Assembly: GCA_002408205.1 (NCBI GenBank)
Contig: DHQY01000009.1
Location: 248,001-312,000 of the forward strand
Source: Bacteroidales bacterium UBA5326
GTDB taxonomy: Bacteria; Bacteroidota; Bacteroidia; Bacteroidales; UBA932
Length of the DNA: 64,000 bases
Direction of reading: 5' to 3'
Part shown: positions 1 through 8,332 of the stretch, in pieces
Layout: each line of letters begins with the position of its first letter
Numbering within the stretch: the stretch's first letter is position 1
Notes under the pieces: model-generated
What the model saw: the letters and a program-made list of their open reading frames with translations, nothing else
The model's database searches: none
Told to the model about the DNA's origin: nothing
Position numbers and translations under genes: made by a program

Positions 1-479
1 TTTTCATCTACAGTACAATGGGCCTGAAACAAGTGTTTTCCGTGATCGTATTGTTCGTCTACCAGGTGAACGGTTATGCCCGATTTTTTTTCTCCGGCTT
101 CCAGCACGGCTTTATGCACGTGGTGTCCGTACAGGCCCTTCCCTCCGAATGCGGGTAAAAGTGCCGGATGGATATTGATAATGCGGCCCGGAAAACGGGC
201 GATCATCTCTGCCGGAATCTTCAGCAGGAAACCCGCCAGAATAATCAACTCAATATTATATTCTTTAAGAATGTTGCCGATCCGGTTATCCGGTCCTCCG
301 GCTTCTAATTCTTTTCTGGTAAAAGTGACCGTGGGAACGTTCAGTTTTTTCGCGCGTTCCAGTACATAGGCATTTTGCCTGTCGGACAGCACAATGCAAA
401 CCTTTCCCTTCTGCAGGTTCTTTATCAGATTCTCGGCGTTGGTGCCTCCTCCCGATGCAAAAACGGCTATTCTTGTCAT
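1..479 (-). CDS. purN: Phosphoribosylglycinamide formyltransferase (3' part off window)
   Basis: PurN transfers a formyl group from 10-formyl-THF to GAR in purine synthesis. The reverse strand reads MTRIAVFASGGGTNAEN, the Rossmann-like start with the glycine-rich loop. It continues into IINIHPALLPAF, where Asn and His belong to the catalytic N-H-D triad, and SGITVHLVDEQYDHG, which supplies the Asp. About 159 codons are present; the family is about 190-210 residues, so only the C-terminal end is missing beyond base 1. It is divergent from ispF, with 38 bp between the start codons. Confidence 0.93.
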   Translation of the reverse strand, partial: MTRIAVFASGGGTNAENLIKNLQKGKVCIVLSDRQNAYVLERAKKLNVPTVTFTRKELEAGGPDNRIGNILKEYNIELIILAGFLLKIPAEMIARFPGRIINIHPALLPAFGGKGLYGHHVHKAVLEAGEKKSGITVHLVDEQYDHGKHLFQAHCTVDE

Positions 480-485
480 AACTTA

Positions 486-513
486 CAAAGATACAGAAAA
501 AACGTTATTTTTG
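486..513. promoter_or_regulatory. Divergent -7 boxes for purN and ispF
   Basis: Two Bacteroidota -7 elements (TAnnTTTG) face outward. TATCTTTG on the minus strand at 486-493 ends 6 nt before the purN ATG. TATTTTTG on the plus strand at 506-513 ends 4 nt before the ispF ATG. Since transcription normally starts about 5-7 nt after this box, both mRNAs would be leaderless or nearly so. No clear -33 TTTG is visible for either. Confidence 0.6.
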
Positions 514-517
514 CAGT

Positions 518-1012
518 ATGAGTGTTCAGGTACGCATAGGACACGGGTACGACGTACATCGTCTGGCTCCCGGTATACCTTTCATGCTGGGTGGAATTCA
601 TATTGAATCGCAGGTGGGCTGTGTGGCTCACTCAGACGGTGATTGTCTGATCCATGCGTTGTGCGATGCCATGTTGGGAGCTCTGGCATTGGGTGACATT
701 GGCACCCATTTTCCCGATACATCGGCTGAATTCAAAAACATCGACAGCAAGATCCTGCTGAGTCGCACCTGTTCGTTGATAAAGGAAGCAGGCTACGAAC
801 TGGTTAATGCAGATTGTACAGTCTGTCTTCAGGCTCCGAAAATTGCCGCCTGTATCCCGCAGATGCGCACCTGCCTGGCCTCGGTGATTGGCGTACCGGA
901 GGACCGGATATCCGTAAAAGCCACTACTTCCGAACAGCTTGGTTTCGTGGGGAGGAAAGAAGGCATTGCCGTCTGGGCGAGCTGCCTGCTGCAACAAATT
1001 GCCCGCGACTGA
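518..1012 (+). CDS. ispF: 2-C-methyl-D-erythritol 2,4-cyclodiphosphate synthase
   Basis: IspF cyclises CDP-ME 2-phosphate to MEcPP in the MEP isoprenoid pathway. The protein has 164 residues, the normal length. The N-terminus VRIGHGYDVH carries the metal ligands Asp12 and His14, and HSDGDCLIHAL supplies the third, His46. The C-terminal VKATTSEQLGFVGRKEGIA is the family signature. ATG 518 is the only ATG upstream of the conserved start. The gene is followed by the tRNA-Met promoter, so it appears to be transcribed alone. Confidence 0.96.
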   Translation: MSVQVRIGHGYDVHRLAPGIPFMLGGIHIESQVGCVAHSDGDCLIHALCDAMLGALALGDIGTHFPDTSAEFKNIDSKILLSRTCSLIKEAGYELVNADCTVCLQAPKIAACIPQMRTCLASVIGVPEDRISVKATTSEQLGFVGRKEGIAVWASCLLQQIARD

Positions 1013-1027
1013 AGCCGGCTAAATGAA

Positions 1028-1058
1028 TTTGTGTGTTAAAAAATAATTCTTACTTTTG
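1028..1058 (+). promoter_or_regulatory. Promoter of tRNA-Met
   Basis: TTTG at 1028-1031, a 19-nt spacer and TACTTTTG at 1051-1058 match the Bacteroidota primary sigma consensus TTTG-N19-TAnnTTTG closely. The box ends 12 nt before the first base of the mature tRNA. Confidence 0.8.
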
Positions 1059-1070
1059 CAGCTCCGTAGC

Positions 1071-1144
1071 GGCGAGGTAGCTCAGTTGGTTAGAGCGCAT
1101 GATTCATAATCATGAGGTCACGAGTTCAATTCTCGTCCTCGCTA
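1071..1144 (+). tRNA. tRNA-Met (anticodon CAT)
   Basis: A 74-nt cloverleaf folds cleanly. The acceptor is GGCGAGG/CCTCGCT (one G-U pair), the D stem GCTC/GAGC, the anticodon stem CATGA/TCATG with loop TTCATAA, and the T stem ACGAG/CTCGT. The CCA end is not encoded. A CAT anticodon may belong to elongator Met or to lysidine-modified Ile2. The first acceptor pair is G-U, so it is not a typical initiator, which would have an unpaired C1. Elongator Met is preferred but Ile2 is not excluded. Confidence 0.9.
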
Positions 1145-1157
1145 CACAGAAAATCAG

Positions 1158-1188
1158 GCACTTACAGCGATATTCTGTAGGTGCTTTT
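1158..1188 (+). terminator. Terminator after tRNA-Met
   Basis: GCACTTACAG (1158-1167) pairs with CTGTAGGTGC (1175-1184) through 10 bp with one G-U pair and a 7-nt loop, followed by TTTT. It lies 13 nt after the tRNA. Confidence 0.7.
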
Positions 1189-1209
1189 CTGTTGGTGGAG
1201 AGGGTTTAT

Positions 1210-4101
1210 TTATTCAATCAACCGACCGAGCTCCTCGCGGCTAAGATCGGCCAACGGGTTCCCGGAACGAACAAACGTGCTGGCCAGTCTGGATTTGCTT
1301 TCTTGTAAATAACGGATTTTTTCTTCGATGGTTTCAGATGAAATAAACCGGTAAACGATAACCTTCTTATCCTGACCTATCCGGTGCGATCTGCTGAGGG
1401 CTTGCATTTCTGAGGCAGGGTTCCACCAGGGGTCGAGTAAAAAAACATAATCGGCAGCTGTCAAATTTAATCCAACACCTCCCGCTTTAAGCGAAATAAG
1501 AAAACAGTTGACATCTGCGTTGTTTGTAAAACGGGTTATTTCCTTTTCCCGATCCAAAGCCGGGGTAGATCCGGTGAGCCAGGCATAAGACTGGCTTTCC
1601 TTATCCAGAAAGTTAGCCAAAAGTTTCAGGTGACGCACATAGGATGAAAAGATCAACACTTTGTGTCCTTCTGCCCGCAAAGTTTCCAAACGCATCACGA
1701 CTTGTTCAAATTTTCCGGAATCTTCTTTGTAATCCGGATGCGCTAATACCGGATGGTTGGCCAGGAGGCGGAGACGAGTCAATCCTTGCAGGGTTAGCAA
1801 AGATAGCTGCCCGGGATTTTCCCATACTTTTTCGTCCAGCAAACTGCTTCGCAAAGCGTTTTTTTCTTCTGTGTAGCATCTTTTTTGCGCGGGGCTCATG
1901 TCGCAGTAAACGGTCTCCTCCAGTAAAGGAGGCAAATCCGGGGCTACTTCCTGTTTGGTTCTGCGCAGCAGGAAGGGATGAATTATGTGGAGCAATGCCC
2001 GTTCTTTTTCTTTATCGTCTTTGGCAATCGGATTCAGGTAAGCGTTTCGGAAAGAAGAGTAGTTTCCAAGCATATTTTCATTGAGCAGGTTGAATTGTGC
2101 CCACAAATCGGTCAGTGAGTTTTCAACCGGTGTCCCGGTGAGGGCAATGGTGTACAACGCCTGAATTTGTCTGGCTGCCTCATAGGTTTGTGAATCCGGA
2201 TTCTTTACGTATTGGCTTTCGTCCAGAATCAAATGATGAAAATTACAGTTTCCGAGCCATTCAATGTCGTTGCGCAGAACCCCGTAAGTGGTAAGAATCA
2301 CTGAATAACGACGAAAAACCGATTCAATATCTTTGCTTTTCAAGCGTTTTGCCCCGGAATAGGTATATACGCTCAGGCCTGGAGCAAATTTGCGAAATTC
2401 ATGTTGCCAATTATATAGCAGAGAAGTGGGCATGACCACAAGAGACGGCAGCCTTGCAGACAGCGTCTGGTCCTTTTTGTCCACAGGCTCAAATAAAGAA
2501 AGTTGCCGACTTTCTTTTTCCTGCTCTATGTATGCAAGCAGGGCTATGGCCTGGACTGTTTTTCCAAGCCCCATGTCATCGGCCAGACAACCACCAAAAC
2601 CCTGACGGAAGAGCCAGACCAGCCATTGAAATCCGGTTAACTGATAATTACGCAATTCAGTTCGTAAGGCAACGGGAGGTATGGTAAAATCACCATTTTG
2701 GGCGGTCGGAAAAAGCACACTGTGACCTAATGGTTCAGCAATCCGGTATTGATTTTTCTTCAAAATCATACTGTCCCGATTATCTTTACTAAAAAACATC
2801 AGTTCGTAATACCGGGTAAACCATTCATTGGGGAGAATTGCGATGGTTCCGTCTGGTAACACATATTCCCGGATGTTTTCAAGAATATAATGTCGGAACC
2901 GGTTGAACGGAATCTGAAAATTGTCGAAAACAACCAGACAATGCAGGTCAAACCAATCTTGTTTTGCCTGTAGGGTTGAGGTAATGGAAATTTCCCCTAA
3001 ATAATAACTCCGGTTATCCAGCTTTTGGGAGAAATGGAAGGTGGTAGTTACCTCTTTGTGGACTCGCAGCCAATCCATCAATTCGTACTTCTCTTCCTCC
3101 GGACTCCGACTTGAGTTTTCGGGCAGCGTAAAAGAATTGGGGCCTGTTTGCCGAAGGCCATTGCCGGTCAATAGATCGGTTAGCTGTTTTTCCCATATCT
3201 TATCTGGATAAAACCAGCGCAAACTTACCTGCTGGTCATGATCTTCTGTTAGTACGATTTTTTGATTTATATGGTCCAACGGGTATTTTTTCCCTTCATA
3301 ACCAAGGCTTGCCATGAGAGTTGGCCGTAAATTCCAGTCGTTTTCCAGAGAAATAAAGGCTTCTTTTATTGGTTGAATTTGCCTGACATCAAGACCGGAA
3401 ACGTTTACCTGGAAATTCCTGACACAATTCCGGACAAACGTTTTCATATACGTTCTTTCTGAAGTAAGCGGTATTATAATGGCTTTCTTGCTGAAAAAAG
3501 GCATCAGTTTTTTGACATCAATGTCTTTAAACCAGCACAATTTTTTGTTTGAGACAATAATAGCCGGTTCCCGACACAGAACGGTACAATTTCGGGCATA
3601 CAAGTCAATAAGTCCCTGTTCTCCATCGATTTGTAAAAAATATCGGAATGATTTTTCGTCTTTCTCAAAAGTGAATATCACGGACGAAGCCTGACCTGGC
3701 ATCAGTATTTGATCTGACTGACGGAACACCCTGTTTTTGCTATTGGTTCTATCATACATAGGAATTCCCGATTCAATCAGGAGCCGGACAATTTTCTGAT
3801 GACAGCGTTCAATGAGAGGCCGGATGTAATTTTCAATGGTGTTTTCTGTTACAGAAGCATAGAATTCCCGGACAGTTTTTTCTTTTGAGTAATTTTTCAT
3901 TAGCGCCGAATCTGCATATCTTTCAGTAAGAGATATAATTTCACAGATAGATTCGGCCAGATTCGGAAGTTCGGAAAACGATTTTTGGGCTATTTCGAGA
4001 ATTAGCAACTCACCCGAAGCCTGTTCTTCCACTAATATCGGTAACAAGATCGCTCCCCACTTAGCATGAGTTGAAACGGCTAAAACTATTTTTTCATTCA
4101 T
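1210..4101 (-). CDS. SNF2-family DEAD/DEAH-type helicase
   Basis: A 963-residue SNF2/Rad54-like ATPase that would translocate on double-stranded DNA. Motif I LADDMGLGKTVQA lies near residues 500-515. The Walker B equivalent is DESQ (LILDESQYVKN) near 629, followed by LTGTPVENSLTDLW. The second RecA lobe has GGVGLNLTAADYVFLLDPWWN and the arginine-finger motif SRSHRIGQ near 905. The first 480 residues or so are a poorly conserved N-terminal region, as in bacterial SNF2 proteins with SWIM or other accessory domains; no zinc-binding SWIM motif was seen. It is a single gene between a tRNA and the hip locus. Roles in repair, transcription recycling or defence are all possible. Confidence 0.93.
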   Translation of the reverse strand: MNEKIVLAVSTHAKWGAILLPILVEEQASGELLILEIAQKSFSELPNLAESICEIISLTERYADSALMKNYSKEKTVREFYASVTENTIENYIRPLIERCHQKIVRLLIESGIPMYDRTNSKNRVFRQSDQILMPGQASSVIFTFEKDEKSFRYFLQIDGEQGLIDLYARNCTVLCREPAIIVSNKKLCWFKDIDVKKLMPFFSKKAIIIPLTSERTYMKTFVRNCVRNFQVNVSGLDVRQIQPIKEAFISLENDWNLRPTLMASLGYEGKKYPLDHINQKIVLTEDHDQQVSLRWFYPDKIWEKQLTDLLTGNGLRQTGPNSFTLPENSSRSPEEEKYELMDWLRVHKEVTTTFHFSQKLDNRSYYLGEISITSTLQAKQDWFDLHCLVVFDNFQIPFNRFRHYILENIREYVLPDGTIAILPNEWFTRYYELMFFSKDNRDSMILKKNQYRIAEPLGHSVLFPTAQNGDFTIPPVALRTELRNYQLTGFQWLVWLFRQGFGGCLADDMGLGKTVQAIALLAYIEQEKESRQLSLFEPVDKKDQTLSARLPSLVVMPTSLLYNWQHEFRKFAPGLSVYTYSGAKRLKSKDIESVFRRYSVILTTYGVLRNDIEWLGNCNFHHLILDESQYVKNPDSQTYEAARQIQALYTIALTGTPVENSLTDLWAQFNLLNENMLGNYSSFRNAYLNPIAKDDKEKERALLHIIHPFLLRRTKQEVAPDLPPLLEETVYCDMSPAQKRCYTEEKNALRSSLLDEKVWENPGQLSLLTLQGLTRLRLLANHPVLAHPDYKEDSGKFEQVVMRLETLRAEGHKVLIFSSYVRHLKLLANFLDKESQSYAWLTGSTPALDREKEITRFTNNADVNCFLISLKAGGVGLNLTAADYVFLLDPWWNPASEMQALSRSHRIGQDKKVIVYRFISSETIEEKIRYLQESKSRLASTFVRSGNPLADLSREELGRLIE

Positions 4102-4169
4102 TGACCTTGCATCATTGCTGCAAATTTCGCAAAGGATTAATAAGAAAAGATTCCGGACAGGCGAATCTT

Positions 4170-5108
4170 TTATGTGTTTAATATTGCCGACCTGGATTGA
4201 ATAAGCTGTTTATATGCTACTTTCATTTGTTCAGGCAAGAAAGATACATCTATAAAGTCATACCATTGAGGCAATACTTTCCTGAATTTCTCATAGACAT
4301 TGTTAATGGTCTTTTCATCTACCCTGAAGTTCTTTATAAGATAATCGAAATCACTTATTTTCAACTTCCGTTTTTTACCATTTAAGGTTAGTGCCAGTTC
4401 TTCATTATCTTCAGGAATGATTAATTTCGTAGATAACAAGTCGTAAGCGGGGGCAAATGTGTATTCATTCGCAACTTTGCAAAGAGAAAAATTTTTCAGA
4501 TGCATATCTGCATTTCCAGTCAGATATGAGAATAATAAAACTTCAAAGTAATTAATCAAATCCAGTAACGGGTAAGCTGAATACTCTAATATCTTTTTGG
4601 CTATCTGTTCATAAGACCCTTTATATTTATGCTCTGTCAGCCTTTCTGTCAATTGGCACATATCTTCCATTGGAATTTTATTGCCTTTCTTATTCCGGTC
4701 GATTCGCTTTGTGATGTAAGCTAATGAACCATCCTTAAAATGTATTAAAGCATGAGGCACGGTTTTTATCTTTGCCAAATCTGCCAGATGCATTGTTAAA
4801 TCTTCATTTTCAGGAAGATTGGCATATTGCTCTGTTTGAGGTTTTAAAATATATTTTCCCCAAAAGCCGACAATCGTAAAACGCGTTCCTCCGTTTTTCT
4901 CCTTCTCTATATCGGCAGATAGTTTCGGTTGTACCCCTGTAATCGTTATTTGTGAGCGGATAACCCTTAAAGCCAGGGATGCGATGTCTGACTTATTGTA
5001 TGGAAGCACAGGTGGCGTGGCGGTTCCATACAATTTCTTTGAACATCGAGGATGATAATCTGACAGGCCTTCTTCAAGAGGTTGATAACAATATAAACAT
5101 CTTTGCAT
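4170..5108 (-). CDS. HipT-like serine/threonine kinase toxin (HipA C-terminal domain)
   Basis: A 312-residue kinase of the HipA family. The glycine-rich loop region reads TGVQPKLSADIE, the catalytic loop GNADMHLKNFS (Asp and Asn), and the metal site FAPAYDLLST. The protein opens with CLYC...H..C, a small zinc-finger-like motif typical of Bacteroidota members. ATG 5108 was chosen because the open frame upstream runs through the preceding gene, and 5108 lies 11 nt after that gene's stop. HipA itself is about 440 residues; the missing N-terminal subdomain is encoded by the separate upstream gene, as in HipBST systems. HipA/HipT kinases phosphorylate aminoacyl-tRNA synthetases; the target here is unknown. 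Confidence 0.88.
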   Translation of the reverse strand: MQRCLYCYQPLEEGLSDYHPRCSKKLYGTATPPVLPYNKSDIASLALRVIRSQITITGVQPKLSADIEKEKNGGTRFTIVGFWGKYILKPQTEQYANLPENEDLTMHLADLAKIKTVPHALIHFKDGSLAYITKRIDRNKKGNKIPMEDMCQLTERLTEHKYKGSYEQIAKKILEYSAYPLLDLINYFEVLLFSYLTGNADMHLKNFSLCKVANEYTFAPAYDLLSTKLIIPEDNEELALTLNGKKRKLKISDFDYLIKNFRVDEKTINNVYEKFRKVLPQWYDFIDVSFLPEQMKVAYKQLIQSRSAILNT

Positions 5109-5119
5109 ACGACTTGCGA

Positions 5120-5434
5120 TTAAAAAGGTTGAACACTCACTGCCCCAATGCAATCTTTGCAACAGGCAAGCAGTAAAGACATTCTATCCCTATTGTTTAT
5201 TTTCCAATTCCTTTCAGCAATATCCAGTAACCACCCTTCGGGGATCAGTCCGTCAAAGAAAGGATGTAGTATATTGCTTATATAAGGCTTATCTGTTAAG
5301 GGCAAAGTTAAACTGATGGGTTCTGCTTTTTCTCCGGCCAAATAATCAGCATCATACACGAATGTATAGCCATTCTCATCTTCTGTCAAAACACCAGCAA
5401 ATATATCGTCATTAAAAACTCTTGCTTGTTTCAT
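5120..5434 (-). CDS. HipS-like protein (HipA N-terminal subdomain)
   Basis: A 104-residue protein matching HipA N-subdomain 1: VFNDDIFAGVLTEDENGYTFVYD, then PISLTLPLTDKPY and the signature FFDGLIPEGWLLD. In classical HipA this is the start of the kinase. Here it is a free-standing small protein between the HTH gene (4-nt ATGA overlap) and the kinase. In E. coli HipBST the equivalent HipS is the antitoxin that blocks HipT. By analogy this could be the antitoxin, but that is inference. Confidence 0.88.
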   Translation of the reverse strand: MKQARVFNDDIFAGVLTEDENGYTFVYDADYLAGEKAEPISLTLPLTDKPYISNILHPFFDGLIPEGWLLDIAERNWKINNRDRMSLLLACCKDCIGAVSVQPF

Positions 5435-5655
5435 GGCTCTATCAGATTAGTTCGGTCCATGGGTAAAGCACCGAGTTGCATCCCAAACAGGTATAAAACC
5501 TGGTTTACTTTATCCATTTTCAGGGTTTCTTTCCCCTGTTCCAGTTCACGCAGGAAACGAAGACCTACACCCGCTTTTCGCGCCAACTCTTCCCGTGATA
5601 ATCCAAGTGCTTTGCGTTTAGATTTCACATACTCATTTAATGGTAGATTATTCAT
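5431..5655 (-). CDS. HipB-like XRE-family HTH regulator
   Basis: A 74-residue Cro/CI-type HTH protein. YVKSKRKALGLSREELARKAGVGLRFLRELEQGK is the five-helix HTH core (residues 9-42), and the rest is a short dimerisation tail. It is the first gene of the three-gene hip operon. Its promoter carries two matching palindromes, so it most likely represses the operon. HipB proteins are usually about 70-110 residues. Confidence 0.9.
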   Translation of the reverse strand: MNNLPLNEYVKSKRKALGLSREELARKAGVGLRFLRELEQGKETLKMDKVNQVLYLFGMQLGALPMDRTNLIEP

Positions 5656-5661
5656 ATTCTA

Positions 5662-5716
5662 TACCCTTTCGGGTACAAATATAAGAATATTATTATATTA
5701 ACACCCGAACGGGTAC
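5662..5716. promoter_or_regulatory. hip operon promoter with two HipB operators
   Basis: Two palindromes share the core ACCC-N4-GGGT or ACCCGNNCGGGT: TACCCTTTCGGGTA at 5662-5675 and ACCCGAACGGGTAC at 5703-5716. Read in opposite orientation they give the same TACCCnTTCGGGT element. The minus-strand -7 box TATATTTG (5676-5683) sits between them. One operator covers the start-site region and the other the -33 region. The second is also about 20 bp upstream of the -7 box of the divergent HD gene, so the regulator may affect both. Confidence 0.7.
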
Positions 5717-5734
5717 TTAATTATATAAAAATAT

Positions 5735-5742
5735 TATTTTTG
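5735..5742 (+). promoter_or_regulatory. -7 box of the HD-domain gene
   Basis: TATTTTTG on the plus strand ends 4 nt before the ATG at 5747, the same geometry as at ispF. It predicts a leaderless transcript. Confidence 0.5.
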
Positions 5743-5746
5743 TATT

Positions 5747-6307
5747 ATGAAAAGTCGTGAATACTACCTGGATTTATTGCACGGGCATATCAAAAACCCG
5801 AAAATGATTGCTCATTCACTCGCCTCTGAGGCTGTTATGAGAGCGTTGGCACGCCGTTTTGAAGCAGATGAAGACGTGTGGGGTCTGGCCGGGCTGCTGC
5901 ACGATATAGACGTGGAGGACACCCAGGCCGATCCGTTGAGGCACGGTCCCGAGGGAGCCGCATTGTTAAAAGCCGAGGGATTGCCCCCCGAGGCTGCCGA
6001 TGCGGTGCTTCTGCATAACGAAAAAGCTACTCCGGGCCGGAAGCGTTCTACGGTTTTCCAGCATTCCCTCGCGGCCGGAGAAACCATTACCGGCCTCATC
6101 TTTGCCGTAGCACTGGTTTACCCCGACAAAAAAATATCAAGCGTAAAACCCAAATCGGTTACCAAACGGATGAAGGAAAAATTGTTTGCAGCCTCGGTGC
6201 ACCGGGAAAACATTATGGAGTGCGAGGTCATTGGCCTTTCTTTGGACGAGTTTGCCGTTCTGGCGCTCAATGCACTTATCCCTATTCAACACGAACTGGG
6301 TTTTTGA
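5747..6307 (+). CDS. HD-domain (HDIG-type) phosphohydrolase
   Basis: A 186-residue member of the HDIG/HD superfamily of metal-dependent phosphohydrolases. The metal ligands are visible as His23 (IAHSLASEAV) and the HD doublet His52-Asp53 (GLAGLLHDIDVEDT), with a later LLHNE motif. The substrate is unknown; relatives act on nucleotides or cyclic dinucleotides. It is divergent from the hip operon and converges with the fatty-acid transporter gene. Confidence 0.85.
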   Translation: MKSREYYLDLLHGHIKNPKMIAHSLASEAVMRALARRFEADEDVWGLAGLLHDIDVEDTQADPLRHGPEGAALLKAEGLPPEAADAVLLHNEKATPGRKRSTVFQHSLAAGETITGLIFAVALVYPDKKISSVKPKSVTKRMKEKLFAASVHRENIMECEVIGLSLDEFAVLALNALIPIQHELGF

Positions 6308-6317
6308 CAGACAGCTG

Positions 6318-7622
6318 TCATAAAACCAGGAGCACAAGGCTGAAAATAATCAGACCAATGAGCATGAAGCGCACCGAATAGCGCAGGATCTGGTGTGCTT
6401 TCAGGCCGGTTATTCCCAACAAAGGGAGTGCCCAGAAGGGTTGAAGCATATTGGTAAGCTGGTCTCCGTAAGCAAGAGCCATTACTTCTTTGGCGTGACT
6501 TGCTCCTATTTCACCGGCAGCACGTATAATCACAGGTCCCTGTACGGCCCATTGCCCTCCTCCGCTGGGCACAAAAAGATTGACCAGTCCGGCGCTCAGA
6601 AACGAGAACAAAGGCAGGGTCCTTACCGTTGAAATGTCTACGAACCAACCAGTCATAACAACCAATAATCCGGAATATTTCATGATGCCCATGATACCTG
6701 CGTAGAGAGGGAACTGAATGATTATTCCGGCTGTACTGCCAATGGCTTCCGAAGCGGCAGAAGACAGAGATCCGGTATCGGAAAAAACAATCAGAACAAG
6801 AGCAAATAGTACGAGGTTTACTTCATTTAAACCCAGGCCGCTGTTTCCTTCGTTAATGGAATGAATGATAAACCCGGCAAGCAGCAATATCCCTAAAACG
6901 GTCAGCAGGGTGGGCCGCCAGACGGAATGCGGTACAGACTTGTAATGCAGTACTTTATCTGTTTCGACAGTGTTTGCTTTGGGGGTCCTGCGTGCAAAGA
7001 ATCCCGCGGCCAGAGGCAGACAGATCAGCAACAGGGCGGCGGCGGTAAGGTTCATGGGCGAAAAAATAGTGTCGGAAACAGGAATTATACCGGTTTCTTC
7101 TGCTAAAAAGTGTCCGGGGCCGGCCACAGACAACGGAGCCGAACCCGAAAGTCCGCCATGCCATACCATCATACAGACGTAAGCCGAGGCTCCCAAAAGA
7201 GGATAATTTACGGTGTGACCGGCTTTGTGTGCGCTGTCGGCGATCTTTTTTACCAAAACCGCGCAGAAGACCAGCGCAAGTCCCCAGTTTAGCAATCCCA
7301 ACAGAATGGCAAGAACGGTCAGCAGCACTGTGCCCCGTACCGGATTACGGCTCAGAACGGTCAGCCGGGAAGATAAACGGTCCAATACGGGAGAAAGCGC
7401 CAGCATATATCCCAGCAGCAGAATAAGGACCATCTGCATGGAAAAGGCCAGTAAATCCCATAATCCCATGGCCCAGAAAGAAAGAATATCTGTTGTCCGT
7501 TGTAAAACAGACGCGGTTCCGGATCCAAAGATGAGGGCCAGTATCATGGTTATCAGGGTAAGGCCCAGGGCCAGGGTCAGGGGGTCGGGGATCCCCGTCT
7601 TTATACGTTTTTTTGTTTTCAT
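6318..7622 (-). CDS. atoE: Short-chain fatty acid transporter, AtoE family
   Basis: A 434-residue inner-membrane permease with about 10-12 hydrophobic segments. MVWHGGLSGSAPLSVAGPGHF and VNLFVPSGGGQWAVQGPV are hallmark stretches of AtoE transporters, which take up acetoacetate and short-chain fatty acids. The start was set at MKTKKRIKTG (7622) because the longer frame begins in the A/T-rich divergent promoter. The neighbouring TetR gene is divergent and a palindrome lies between them, so repression by that regulator is plausible. Confidence 0.88.
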   Translation of the reverse strand: MKTKKRIKTGIPDPLTLALGLTLITMILALIFGSGTASVLQRTTDILSFWAMGLWDLLAFSMQMVLILLLGYMLALSPVLDRLSSRLTVLSRNPVRGTVLLTVLAILLGLLNWGLALVFCAVLVKKIADSAHKAGHTVNYPLLGASAYVCMMVWHGGLSGSAPLSVAGPGHFLAEETGIIPVSDTIFSPMNLTAAALLLICLPLAAGFFARRTPKANTVETDKVLHYKSVPHSVWRPTLLTVLGILLLAGFIIHSINEGNSGLGLNEVNLVLFALVLIVFSDTGSLSSAASEAIGSTAGIIIQFPLYAGIMGIMKYSGLLVVMTGWFVDISTVRTLPLFSFLSAGLVNLFVPSGGGQWAVQGPVIIRAAGEIGASHAKEVMALAYGDQLTNMLQPFWALPLLGITGLKAHQILRYSVRFMLIGLIIFSLVLLVL

Positions 7623-7670
7623 AGATAGATTTCTATTTAAATATAAGTGAAAAAACATACACAAATAAGA

Positions 7671-7731
7671 AATGTTACTATATTTGTAAATAATTACTAT
7701 TATTGTAATATATTTATTTTATAGTAACATT
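7671..7731. promoter_or_regulatory. Long inverted-repeat operator between atoE and tetR
   Basis: A perfect 12-bp inverted repeat, AATGTTACTATA (7671-7682) and TATAGTAACATT (7720-7731), flanks an inner imperfect palindrome ATTAC-N7-GTAAT (7693-7709). A plus-strand -7 box TATATTTG (7679-7686) overlaps the left arm. This is a likely binding region for the adjacent TetR-type regulator. Confidence 0.65.
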
Positions 7732-7738
7732 GTTTATC

Positions 7739-8332
7739 ATGAATTTGAGACAGAAAACGGAACAGAAGCTGTTAATCGCAGGGAAAGAACTTTTCTGGAA
7801 ATACGGCTTTAAAAAAGTCTCTGTAGAAGAAATATGTTCCCGTGCAGGAGTGAGTAAAATGACGTTTTACCGGTATTTTGATAATAAGACAGAACTGGCT
7901 AAAAAAGTGATGGACTATGCCGCCGGCGAAGGCGTAAAACAATTCCGTGAGATCATTGCCGCAGAAGGTCCGGCGGATAAAAAAATGGAAACCCTTATCC
8001 GTCTTAAAATGGAGGGAACACACGAAATAAGCCGGGAATTTATACAGGATGTATACCTCGATTCCGGGTCCGAATTACAACAGTACATAACTCAAATGAG
8101 TACCCGCATCTGGACCGGGATGGTAGATGACCTGAGAAAAGCCCAGAACAATGGTTTTTTCAGAAAGGATTTCAAGCCCCAGATGCTGGTGGCCATAAGT
8201 TTTAAAATGGTTGAATTAATGAACGATCCGCGTTTGGTGAGTTTATACGGAAATGCCGGGGAAATGGTGGTTGAGATGACCCGTTTGCTGGCTTACGGAA
8301 TGGCCGAAAGAGAAAACCATGAAAAGAATTGA
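7739..8332 (+). CDS. TetR/AcrR-family transcriptional regulator
   Basis: A 197-residue regulator. The N-terminal HTH reads VSVEEICSRAGVSKMTFYRY followed by FDNKTELAKKV, which is the TetR_N signature; the remainder is a variable helical ligand-binding domain. ATG 7739 was chosen over an in-frame TTG at 7730 that lies inside the operator arm. The stop overlaps the next ORF by 14 nt, so it is probably co-transcribed with the envelope-transport genes and regulates them. Confidence 0.9.
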   Translation: MNLRQKTEQKLLIAGKELFWKYGFKKVSVEEICSRAGVSKMTFYRYFDNKTELAKKVMDYAAGEGVKQFREIIAAEGPADKKMETLIRLKMEGTHEISREFIQDVYLDSGSELQQYITQMSTRIWTGMVDDLRKAQNNGFFRKDFKPQMLVAISFKMVELMNDPRLVSLYGNAGEMVVEMTRLLAYGMAERENHEKN

